From Sporolactobacillus sp. STSJ-5 (GTDB taxonomy: Bacteria; Bacillota; Bacilli; Bacillales; Sporolactobacillaceae): 64,000 nt of DNA. The DNA is taken from positions 62,001 to 126,000 of the forward strand of contig NZ_JANFOJ010000004.1 of assembly GCF_024385605.1 (NCBI RefSeq), written 5' to 3'. A program made the translations under genes and the position numbers. How positions within the stretch are numbered: the first letter of the stretch is position 1; the number at the start of each line of letters is the position of its first letter. Under the pieces are notes generated by a model that did no database searches, had not been told where the DNA came from, and saw only the letters and a list, made by a program, of their open reading frames with translations. Positions 55,797-63,252 of this stretch are shown piece by piece.

Positions 55797-56505
55797 GATT
55801 GAGTTCGTGCATAGAGCTGGGGGTTCCGTGCATTGGATTTCTGTTTTCGTGCATTGAACCTACTTGTTCGTGCATAGAACTTGGGCAAAGGATGGAGTTT
55901 GTGCATAGCGCTCTGATTTTCGTGCATTGGATCACTGTTTTCGTGCATAGGCTCTGTGTGTTCGTGCATAGGCTCTGTGTGTTCGTGCATAGGATTAGCT
56001 CAAGCTTGAGTTCGTGCATGGAGCTAGGGGTTTAGTGCATTGGACTTTGATTTTCGTGCATTGAATTATGATTTTCATGCATTGAACTTGGCCCGGGCTT
56101 GAGTTCGTGCATAGCGCTCTGATTTTCGTGCATAGGATTACCTTTTTCGTGCATTGAATCTGTGTGTTCATGCGTAGACTTGGCTCGAACTTGAGTTTGT
56201 GCATAGGAATCGGGGTTTCGTGCGTGGGGCATTAATTTTCGTGCATTGGATCACTGTTTTCGTGCATAGGATTAGCTCAAGCTCGAGTTCGTGCATGGAG
56301 CTAGGGGTTTCGTGCATTGAATCACTGTTTTCGTGCATAGGATTACCTTTTTCGTGCATTGAATCTGTGTGTTCATGCATAGACCTGGCTTGAACTTGAG
56401 TTTGTGCATAGGAATCGGGGTTTCGTGCGTGGGGCATTGACTTTCGTGCATTGGATTACCTTTTTCGTGCATTGATTTGGGCTTTTCGTGCATAGGATTG
56501 GATCA
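55797..56505. repeat. Array of 31 TTCGTGCAT-type units, mostly 21-22 bp apart
   Basis: I count 31 copies of TTCGTGCAT or one-base variants (TTTGTGCAT, TTCATGCAT, TTCGTGCGT and so on), each usually followed by TGGATC, AGGATT, TGAATC or AGAGCT. Many neighbours are 21 bp apart, others about 24-33. A longer block starting at about 55895 is repeated at about 56101 (offset ~205 bp), and another from 56131 recurs at 56336, so the array grew partly by segmental duplication. The frame-preserving period creates spurious open frames on both strands (Met-His-Glu heptads); none has an RBS. It is not a CRISPR: spacers are not unique and the units are too short. Confidence 0.85.
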
Positions 56506-56529
56506 TAAAGGAAGCTGCGAGACACTGAT

Positions 56530-57039
56530 TTGGATCTAACGGTTTCGGTTGAGATGTACAAAACAGTAAATAACAGTATCATAATCAATGGTTCTCCCAA
56601 AAGTCTCTTGTTATGGTACTATTTATTGAAAAGCAATTTTTGGGGTGTTACTATTACGAAAAAAAAATTTAAGATACTAGTGGTCATAACGATTTTATTG
56701 ATCTGTTATTTTTTATTCGTTAAACCTGAAGTTGTTTTCGAAGAGCAATGTCCTGATAAGCCATATAGCTTAGAGATCGTGAGATATGGTACGGGAATTC
56801 TGGATATGAAGATCGCTTTTATACATTACAAAATGAATGGTGAAACTGTTGCCACTAAACAATTGGCTTTTTTTAGTAAATTGGGTAGAGATTTTGATGT
56901 TGTATGGGATACCTCTACCGATGATTCTACTCGATGGATTGACAAGAGCGTTCATCTAACTATGACCTACGCCAAAAATTTTCAAGGCGACTTGGGCACT
57001 AAAAATGTTGATTTCGATTATAACAGTGTAAAACACTAA
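56530..57039 (+). CDS. Hypothetical membrane-anchored protein (possibly DUF5412-like)
   Basis: A frame of 169 codons. The likely protein starts near codon 40, where GGGGTG precedes ITKKKFKILVVITILLICYFLFV, one TM anchor; the first 40 codons read poorly. The ~105-residue outer domain has EEQCPDKPYSLEIVRYGTGILDM, VVWDTSTDDSTRWID and NVDFDYN, with one Cys. The pattern SPDxxYxLExxxxxGG... WxDxxxxxI resembles DUF5412 small membrane proteins, but only loosely. It is AT-rich relative to both neighbours and sits between a repeat array and a terminator, which suggests a late arrival. Confidence 0.5.
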   Translation: MDLTVSVEMYKTVNNSIIINGSPKSLLLWYYLLKSNFWGVTITKKKFKILVVITILLICYFLFVKPEVVFEEQCPDKPYSLEIVRYGTGILDMKIAFIHYKMNGETVATKQLAFFSKLGRDFDVVWDTSTDDSTRWIDKSVHLTMTYAKNFQGDLGTKNVDFDYNSVKH

Positions 57040-57072
57040 AATGGCTTGGAGTTTTCCTCCAAGCCATTTTTA
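57038..57072 (+). terminator. Terminator of the hypothetical membrane protein gene
   Basis: A perfect AAATGGCTTGGAG / CTCCAAGCCATTT stem with a 5-nt loop, ending in TTTTTAAT. It begins at the stop codon of the upstream gene. Confidence 0.9.
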
Positions 57073-57177
57073 ATGAATTTTATTAGGTTATTAATTAGGT
57101 TTCTGTCCCTCTCAACCGAACCCATTCATTTGGGTCCACGACTTTTTTCAAAATCCTCTCTGGACTTTTACCGCGTC

Positions 57178-59835
57178 TTAGTCGCTTACTGCACTTGTGT
57201 CTGCACTGACGTCGTTCTTTGCGATGCCTCTTCGTTTGATTTCGAAGAAGCCGATGATTAACGCATTGAAGACGACGATTAATCCAACGAGCACCGCGAT
57301 GTCGGTTGCGATGCTGCCGCCGATTGAGATCGTTTGCCGGAGGGCATGAACGGTGTAGGTCATCGGCAGATACGGATGGATCGCTTCAAAGAAACCGTTG
57401 GTGAGCTGGATTGGGTAGGTTCCGCCTGAGCCTCCCAGCTGCAACACGAGCAGGATGAGCATGAGGAACGCGCCGATTCGATCCAGCAGAAGATTGAACA
57501 GATTGACAATGGCCATGAATGCCAAGGCGGTCAGAATCAGCACGCCGAGTGTCTGGAATGAGTCAATCGGATTGAGCCCGACGGTGATGACCAGCAAGAC
57601 ATACATGAGTACGGCCTGCAGAATGCCGATTGCGCCTAATACGGACATCTTGCTCGCCCACCAGGAAATGCTGTTTTTCGGATATTTACTTGGCTTGTAT
57701 TGATCATAGAGCAGGTTCAGCACAACCGCACCGATGAACAGCCCGATAGACATCATATACGGCGCCATGCCGGTTCCGTTATTCGGTACATTGGCTGCCT
57801 CTATGTGCTTGTTGGCTACCGGCGCGGCCATCATTTGATAGGTCTTAGTGTCCGGACTAACACTGGTAATCTTCTTTCCGCCTTTTCCAAGCTTATCGGC
57901 CAGCGTTTGATTCCCGTTTGCGAGTTTCGTCAACCCGCTTCCGAGCTGTCCCGAACCGTCCGCCAATTGACCTGATCCTTGATGGATCTGATCCGCACCG
58001 CTGCTGAGTTTCTGGACACCACTGGTTAAGGCGGAACCATTGGAGGCGAGCTGGTGTGTGCCACTTGTTAACTTGCTGCTTCCGGCAGCCAGTTGCTGCA
58101 CGCCATTGGATAATTGCGGCAGTTTACCGTTCAATGTCTGAATTCCGGTATTCAACTGTGACGCGCCAGCCTGCAGATCCGTGCCTTTATCTGCCAGTGC
58201 CTGCGTTCCTTCAGATACCTTGCGGCTGCCGGTTTGCAACTGGGTCACACCGCTACTCAGTGAAGGCAGCTGGCTATTCATTTGATTCAAGCCGGTTGCC
58301 AAAGCGCCTGCCCCTTGATTCAGCTGGCTGTTCGAATCCGCAAGCTTGCTTGCGCCTGATGCCAGGGTACTACTTGATTCGGCCAATTTGGAGACGCCAG
58401 TCTGGAATGCGGGTAGCTGCTTGTTCGCAGCCTGGACTTGCGTGTTGGTTTGCTGCAAGCCAGTGTTCAGATCATTTGCACCGGATTGTAACTGTGAAAT
58501 TGCTGTGCCCATTTGCTGGTTTTGCTTCAAGAGAGTATTTAATTGGTCCATTAAATCTTTGAGCGGCTGCGCGAGACTTTCTTGTGTCTCTGCCGGAGCT
58601 TTTTTAATCGTTTCCTGAAGCGTTTTAATACTAGCTTCCAAGTTTTCAACTTGTTTCGCATTTTTACTACTGTTCACTTGATCATTTAACGCGTTCAGTC
58701 CTGAACTCAATTGATCGCTGCCATCGCTCAGTTGCTGCAATCCGGCACCCAGCTTTTGCGAGTTGGAGACCATGCCGGGCACTTGGCTATTCAACTGCTG
58801 CATGCCACCGCTAAGTGCTGCGGTTCCATCCTTGAGCTGGGTCACGCCGTTCGTATAGGTGGATAGGCCAGTCGTTAATTGATTGGAACCATTGCTGAGC
58901 TTGCTCACGCCGGTCTGGAGCGGAGCAACATTTGCGGCGAGAGTGTTCAATCCTGAATTGAGCTGCGCGGTTCCGTTATTCACCTGTCCGACACCTTGAA
59001 CATAGGTACCGATTCCGCTGCTTAACTGACTTGAACCGTTGCCCAGCTTGCTGACGCCTTGGCTGAGCGGACCAACGTTTCCGGCGAGCGATTGGATCCC
59101 GTTGTTCAGCTTCGTCGCTCCTTGATCGACTTGGTCGATACCTGCGACGTACTTACCAATTCCTTTGTTCATGGTCTGAACGCCGTTCGAGAAGGTGAGT
59201 GAGCTGTTTGCCAGCTTCTCCAGTCCGCTTGTCAGTTTCTTGTTGGCTTCAGTCGCTTGATGCGTGCCTGAAACCAGCTTCTTATTCCCCTTGGCGGCCT
59301 CATTCATTCCTTTCCCAGCTTCAGCGAGTTCCTTAAACACGGTCCGTGCATAGGTTTCTGCTACCTCTGCCGACACTTTGTCTTTCAATCGGACCACTGC
59401 CGATTCCGAGAATTTGGAACCGATGAAATTGTTTCCGGCATTTGTTTTATAGTTGATCTGCATTTTTTTCGGATTTTTATTCAGCAGCGTGGTCGCATGA
59501 TCCGAGAAGTTCTTGGGGATCGTCACAACCATGTAATAATCGCCGCTTGCCAATCCTTTTTCCGCTTTTTCCTCACTGACAAAATGAAAATCCAGTGATT
59601 TCGATTTCTTCATATTTTTGACCATCTCGTCACCAATGGCCAGATTACTGCCCATGTAGCTGACCTTTGTATCGTGGTTGACAACCGCTACGGGCAGGTC
59701 GTTCATTTTGCCATAGGAGTCCCACAATGATGCAAGAAAAATGAGCCCGTACAAGGTTGGAATGGTCATGATGCCGCATAAAATAACAAGAATCTTTTTA
59801 TTACCGAAAATTTTCTTCCATTCACTTCGTATCAT
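57178..59835 (-). CDS. YhgE/Pip family membrane protein with long coiled repeat region
   Basis: An 885-aa protein. N-terminal TM (~12-35) and VAVVNHDTKVSYMG start the outer domain typical of YhgE/Pip (phage infection protein) families. Residues ~180-640 are a long series of hydrophobic-Gly repeats of the form LSxGxxxLxxGxxQL, predicted to form a very long helical hairpin. The C-terminus (~690-880) has five or six TM segments (MSIGLFIGAVVLNLLY, LGAIGILQAVLMYVL, LVLQLGGSGGTYPI). Relatives act as phage receptors or in YueB-like/type VII-associated roles, and resemble ABC-2-type membrane proteins. The Rrf2-type gene directly upstream (26 nt) is co-transcribed. Confidence 0.88.
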   Translation of the reverse strand: MIRSEWKKIFGNKKILVILCGIMTIPTLYGLIFLASLWDSYGKMNDLPVAVVNHDTKVSYMGSNLAIGDEMVKNMKKSKSLDFHFVSEEKAEKGLASGDYYMVVTIPKNFSDHATTLLNKNPKKMQINYKTNAGNNFIGSKFSESAVVRLKDKVSAEVAETYARTVFKELAEAGKGMNEAAKGNKKLVSGTHQATEANKKLTSGLEKLANSSLTFSNGVQTMNKGIGKYVAGIDQVDQGATKLNNGIQSLAGNVGPLSQGVSKLGNGSSQLSSGIGTYVQGVGQVNNGTAQLNSGLNTLAANVAPLQTGVSKLSNGSNQLTTGLSTYTNGVTQLKDGTAALSGGMQQLNSQVPGMVSNSQKLGAGLQQLSDGSDQLSSGLNALNDQVNSSKNAKQVENLEASIKTLQETIKKAPAETQESLAQPLKDLMDQLNTLLKQNQQMGTAISQLQSGANDLNTGLQQTNTQVQAANKQLPAFQTGVSKLAESSSTLASGASKLADSNSQLNQGAGALATGLNQMNSQLPSLSSGVTQLQTGSRKVSEGTQALADKGTDLQAGASQLNTGIQTLNGKLPQLSNGVQQLAAGSSKLTSGTHQLASNGSALTSGVQKLSSGADQIHQGSGQLADGSGQLGSGLTKLANGNQTLADKLGKGGKKITSVSPDTKTYQMMAAPVANKHIEAANVPNNGTGMAPYMMSIGLFIGAVVLNLLYDQYKPSKYPKNSISWWASKMSVLGAIGILQAVLMYVLLVITVGLNPIDSFQTLGVLILTALAFMAIVNLFNLLLDRIGAFLMLILLVLQLGGSGGTYPIQLTNGFFEAIHPYLPMTYTVHALRQTISIGGSIATDIAVLVGLIVVFNALIIGFFEIKRRGIAKNDVSADTSAVSD

Positions 59836-59861
59836 AGATGTTTTGTTCTTCCTTTCTTAGA

Positions 59862-60335
59862 TCAGTTGACTTCGCGAGCAATGCTTTCCCAGTCAAATGA
59901 TTTCTTTTCATAGTCGTGACTCGTCAGAACATCATCCAGTGAAAAATGGTTCAATTTTTCCTTGAAAAGCCTTTCTGCATCATAGAAAATGTTCAACACT
60001 TCGTTTTCCTTCTTGATCACCGAGTCATTGGTGAAAAACACATGTTCAGCGAGATGCGATGAGTGAATGGCACTCTCTTTGCCCTCAATGGCTTCAAAAA
60101 TATCCAGCATGGTCATCTTAGATGAAGGCTTTGCGAGTGAAAAGCCGCCTTCCTTGCTTGCTGAGGATTCGACGAGACCGGCGACGACCAGCTTTCGAAC
60201 CATTTTCTTCAAGTATGAATCGGAAACCTGCAGCCGCTGACTGAGCACGAAGCTCTTCAGCGGTTTTTGATCCTCCTGTGTCGCGAGCATCGCAAGAATA
60301 CAAATCGCCTGTTCCACACCGCTTTTCATTTTCAT
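59862..60335 (-). CDS. Rrf2-family transcriptional regulator without Fe-S cysteines
   Basis: A 157-aa winged-helix repressor. SGVEQAICILAMLATQ, LKSFVLSQRLQVSDSYLKKMVRKLVVAGLVESSASKEGGFSLAKP (HTH and wing) and MLDIFEAIEGKE are typical Rrf2. The three Cys that ligate an iron-sulfur cluster in IscR/NsrR are absent, so it would sense something else, as CymR or YwgB-like members do. RBS GGGGAG seven nt before the ATG. It precedes the YhgE/Pip gene and probably controls both. Confidence 0.88.
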   Translation of the reverse strand: MKMKSGVEQAICILAMLATQEDQKPLKSFVLSQRLQVSDSYLKKMVRKLVVAGLVESSASKEGGFSLAKPSSKMTMLDIFEAIEGKESAIHSSHLAEHVFFTNDSVIKKENEVLNIFYDAERLFKEKLNHFSLDDVLTSHDYEKKSFDWESIAREVN

Positions 60336-60351
60336 GTCTGCTCTCCCCTTT

Positions 60352-60411
60352 CTATGGATCGCTCTTTACTTAGCTATTTTATATCCATAGATATATTTTG
60401 TCCATAGATAA
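60352..60411 (-). promoter_or_regulatory. Probable operator/promoter of the rrf2-pip operon
   Basis: Three copies of a TATGGA(T/C) motif lie upstream of the rrf2 start: 60352-60360, 60382-60393 (TATCCATAGATA, a near-perfect palindrome) and 60401-60411. The two upstream copies are ~19 bp apart and overlap a candidate promoter (TGGACA ... TATAAA) on the - strand. This layout suggests autoregulation. Confidence 0.5.
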
Positions 60412-60529
60412 TTATTATCCAAGGGTTATTTTTTCAGTTTTTCTCGTCATTAGTGAAAAAAATATGTATGTAAAAAAGCAGCGCCATTGTGCGGGCGGCA
60501 CAAGAACCTGCTTTTGGTCGTGATAAAAT

Positions 60530-60704
60530 TTACTGCTGCTCTTCCATTTTCTTTAATTTCTGCTGGATCCGTTCAACATCACTTACGAGCTCTGCAACGA
60601 TTTCCGGATTTTGACGATGTTCATGTATTTTATTTTTCAGCTTATTCACATCTTCTTGTAAATCGTAAATCAATGTGACTAATTTTTCTATTTTCTGATC
60701 CAAT
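60530..60704 (-). pseudogene. Small coiled-coil protein gene with a one-base frameshift
   Basis: TTG 60704, nine nt after GGAGG, opens MDQKIEKLVTLIYD. A change of frame at the AAAA run (60660-60663) then continues LQEDVNKLKNKIHEH and ends in QQKLKKMEEQQ. The two halves fit one ~57-residue coiled coil; as given, the first frame stops after about 20 codons. Either a recent inactivation or a base-call error in the homopolymer. Confidence 0.5.
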
Positions 60705-60789
60705 CTATGCTGCCTCCTTCTTTAAGCCAATCCATAAGATAGATGATGATTCTTAAGAATTGCTTAAAAGGCATAAAAAGAGAGATTTT

Positions 60790-61165
60790 TCCTAGATTAA
60801 TTTTGAGATTCCCTGGATACATGCGGCGCTCGGGCTCGTTTCTCGGATTATGAGCCTTTTTCACCTGATTGGTTTGGATTTTTACCGGATTAAATTGGGG
60901 TTTTCTCCGATTAATTCGGAGATTGCATGGATACATGCGGCGCTCGGGCTCGTTTCTCGGATTATGAGCCTTTTTCACCCGATTGGTTTGGATTTTTACC
61001 GGATTAAATTGGGGTCTTCTCCAATTAATTCGGAGATTGCCTGGATACATGCGGCGCTCGGGCTCGTTTCTCGGATTATGAGCCTTTTTCACCTGATTGG
61101 TTTGGATTTTTACCGGATTAAATTGGGGTTTTCTCCGATTAATTTTGAGATTTCCCGGATAAAGA
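60790..61165. repeat. 114-bp tandem repeat, three full units plus a partial
   Basis: Anchor ATGCGGCGCTCGGGCTCG occurs at 60821, 60935 and 61049, exactly 114 bp apart. The units are nearly identical (a handful of base changes). Each junction contains TCTCCGA-TTAAT-TCGGAGA or a variant, a small hairpin. As 114 is a multiple of three, frames stay open on both strands across the array, but I see no RBS and treat them as artefacts. Confidence 0.9.
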
Positions 61166-61167
61166 AT

Positions 61168-61200
61168 AAGCCACTAAACCAAGGTACGGTTTGGTGGCTT
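61168..61200 (-). terminator. Probable terminator of the lipoprotein gene
   Basis: On the - strand AAGCCACCAAACC / GGTTTAGTGGCTT with a 7-nt loop, followed by ATTCTTT; a weak T-run. 46 nt past the stop. Confidence 0.6.
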
Positions 61201-61245
61201 TGCGAACTGATGAATGATAGTGAGTGTTGCGCAGTAGGTCCGCTT

Positions 61246-62268
61246 TTACCCGCCTCTTCTCAGGCTGAGCACATGCGTACCTTCAGGAATTGACGTGTCT
61301 TTCGGCTTGATTGAATAGTGAATTTCATAGTAGACCTTGTTGTCTCTAAATTGGAATTTTGCGATTCCGCCTTTATTATGAAAACTGTCGACGAAGTGAA
61401 ATTGTCCTCTGCCCTTGAGATCGATCGCAACCACATGTTTCATTGTCCCCGGGGCCTGCATATTACCTAGAATGTTGTCTATGGAGATCTTCGCGACATT
61501 ATAGACCGGCATTTCAATCGTTACGATTTGTATAGGTTCGGTAGGTCCATGATCGGTAAATTGGTTTTTATAGTATTGGTTAAAGGTTTTCTTTGTATTG
61601 GACCAGATTCCATTATATCCGGTACCGGAATCGTTGGCAGGCTTTGTACTGTTAGCACTGCTCGACTGCGTACCAGAAGATGCGGCTTTACTGTTTTTGG
61701 TCTGCACTTTTTTGAACACGCCGGAGTAATACTTATTAAAACGCGCGTAGTACTGAGCCCATGCTGTATCTTTGCTGTAAGCCTTATTTTCGGATACACT
61801 TAACGTCTTTTTGTCTTTCGATAAGGTCATGGTCTGCGTCACGAAGCCGGCTGCTTGGCCGCCGTCTCCAATCAGCGGTGCTTTCCGCACGATGATTTGG
61901 TTGCCTTTGGTCGTCAGCTGATTACTCCAAGCGACTTGTCCGTAACTGTCCATTCCTTCATTGTACAAAATTCGGTCCGGCCGAATAGTTATGGAATGAA
62001 GCGGATCGTTCGTGGATGTCCAATACCCGCTATAGGGCTGCTTCTTGGCAGCATTCGAATCCATTTTTGCCCCTTGATTGGATGTAGCCGAGTCGGTATT
62101 TGTGGAAGGGGTCAACGGTGCTTCTTCTTTCACATGTTTGCTCATTTCTGAACTTTTCACATGTGTTTGCTTGGATTTGTGATCGCTTTTTTCTGAATCC
62201 GCTCCGCCGCAGGCAGCCAGCAATACGAGCAGGCATAGGGACACGAGCGTACCCGCTGTTTTTTTCAT
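61246..62268 (-). CDS. Lipoprotein of unknown function
   Basis: A 340-aa protein starting at ATG 62268, five nt after GGGGAG. Signal with lipobox LLAAC (Cys at residue ~20), then a Ser/Lys-rich linker (~22-65). A first domain (about 70-180) contains GYWTSTNDPLHSITIRPDR and GNQIIVRKAPLIGD, and a second (about 215-340) contains GYNGIWSNTKKTFNQYYKNQF, VTIEMP and FVDSFHNKGGIAKFQF. Both domains open with a GxWxS...(D/K) motif, as in small beta-barrel lipoprotein domains of Lactobacillales/Bacillales. I cannot name the family. Monocistronic, by the flanking terminators. Confidence 0.75.
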   Translation of the reverse strand: MKKTAGTLVSLCLLVLLAACGGADSEKSDHKSKQTHVKSSEMSKHVKEEAPLTPSTNTDSATSNQGAKMDSNAAKKQPYSGYWTSTNDPLHSITIRPDRILYNEGMDSYGQVAWSNQLTTKGNQIIVRKAPLIGDGGQAAGFVTQTMTLSKDKKTLSVSENKAYSKDTAWAQYYARFNKYYSGVFKKVQTKNSKAASSGTQSSSANSTKPANDSGTGYNGIWSNTKKTFNQYYKNQFTDHGPTEPIQIVTIEMPVYNVAKISIDNILGNMQAPGTMKHVVAIDLKGRGQFHFVDSFHNKGGIAKFQFRDNKVYYEIHYSIKPKDTSIPEGTHVLSLRRGG

Positions 62269-62373
62269 TGGATCTCCCCTCATTTTTATCGTTTACGAGC
62301 ATTATAAACTGCAACATGCCTTTTCGTATACTCTGAATGTCCGACCATGACAAAGTTAAGGCTGACCGTGCAA

Positions 62374-62410
62374 AAAAGGCAAACGTCCGGTTATAGACAT
62401 TTGCCTTTTG
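62374..62410 (-). terminator. Hairpin downstream of the amidohydrolase stump
   Basis: AAAGGCAAACGTC / GACATTTGCCTTT (one mismatch, 8-nt loop). On the - strand it is followed by TTTTTTGC and lies a few nt past the stop of the truncated amidohydrolase gene, so it was probably that gene's terminator. Confidence 0.75.
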
Positions 62411-62416
62411 GTTTCT

Positions 62417-62619
62417 TTATTTTCCCGGCTTGATCACTTGGCCCAGTGGCTTGTGGACGATTTCGCCGTTCTTCATAACGGTTTCGCCGCGGACAATGGT
62501 TTCGACTGGAACGCCTTTGACGCGCCAGCCGTCATAGGCGGTGACTTTGCTCTTGCTGTGCAAGTCGGCTGCTTTGATCGTCGCTTCCTTGTTCATGTCG
62601 ACGATCGTGATGTCGGCCT
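62417..62619 (-). pseudogene. C-terminal stump of an allantoinase/dihydropyrimidinase-like amidohydrolase
   Basis: The last ~67 codons of a cyclic amidohydrolase: ADITIVDMNKEATIKAADLHSKS, then AYDGWRVKGVPVETIVRGETVMKNGEIV, the C-terminal beta-sandwich of the AllB/HydA family (GxxADxxIVDxxxEWxIxxxxLHSKS). The entire catalytic barrel is missing. Homology begins exactly at the stop codon of the RloB gene (62622-62620), so the upstream part was replaced by the defence module. Not functional. Confidence 0.8.
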
Positions 62620-63252
62620 TCAATGAACTTTTAGCTTATATTGATTTAACACCTTGACCAGTTCGTGTACGGTTGTCGAAGGATTATCTTCGCATGGATT
62701 ACTAGGTGAGTAACAAGCAAGCAACCTTTCCGCATTCCTTATTGCATATTGTTGATCACCTTTTTCCAATAATAGTTGATATATGGTAGGATCATTTTTC
62801 TTATAAGGGCAATCAAGATATTCGTTTAACTTTTTAATGTAGTCTTGTCTCATGATTCCAGAGTTGAGGTATTCAAAATGCAAAACATACCATAGCTCAA
62901 ATGCCTCATTGGAATATGCTGAATGAAAATTTTTCAGTTGTCTTGTTGTAATTATTGCATTGTTAAACCGTTCTGCCGGAAATTCATCTCGATCAAAAAC
63001 GCACCAAATTTGATCATAGTTTTTTCCAAGCTTGTGCTGTTCCAAAACGATTTCTTTTGCTCGTTCAACTACGGTCATAGGATCTGCTCCTGCACCATCG
63101 ACATCTACATTGGTTAACTTGAAACCTCTGAAATAATTTGGTTCTGTTTGCTTACTTTCACAGACAATGAGAATCAAATTTTTTATTTGGCCACGTTGCC
63201 CGAATTTACGGCGAAAGTCTTTTGTTTCTCTTCTTCTTCTCGCACGATTCAT
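62620..63252 (-). CDS. RloB-like protein
   Basis: A 210-aa RloB family protein, with a Toprim-like core: LIVCESKQTEPNYFRGF (first acidic cluster), IWCVFDRDEFPAERFNNAI (the DxD/E metal site of OLD-type Toprim nucleases), SNEAFELWYVLHF, and a helical C-terminus. The N-terminus is very basic (RRRRETKDFRRKFGQRG). ATG 63252 overlaps the RloA-like stop by 4 nt (ATGA). RloA/RloB pairs are found in restriction loci and anti-phage islands; the mechanism is unproven here. Confidence 0.88.
   Translation of the reverse strand: MNRARRRRETKDFRRKFGQRGQIKNLILIVCESKQTEPNYFRGFKLTNVDVDGAGADPMTVVERAKEIVLEQHKLGKNYDQIWCVFDRDEFPAERFNNAIITTRQLKNFHSAYSNEAFELWYVLHFEYLNSGIMRQDYIKKLNEYLDCPYKKNDPTIYQLLLEKGDQQYAIRNAERLLACYSPSNPCEDNPSTTVHELVKVLNQYKLKVH

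Noticed and set aside
55663-56437. Overlapping open frames on both strands in the TTCGTGCAT array, with Met-His-Glu heptad-like translation.
   Set aside because: They exist because the unit spacing is a multiple of three; there is no RBS, frames switch among units, and the peptide is low-complexity.
55797-56505. Possible CRISPR array.
   Set aside because: Units of 9-15 bp, repeats between them are not unique spacers, spacing irregular, no cas genes.
58056-58562. A 168-codon + strand frame inside the YhgE/Pip gene.
   Set aside because: Antisense shadow caused by the repetitive codon pattern of the coiled region.
60688-61293. Open frames of 134 and 147 codons across the 114-bp repeat.
   Set aside because: Side effect of a repeat length divisible by three; both strands are open alike, no RBS, no recognisable domain.
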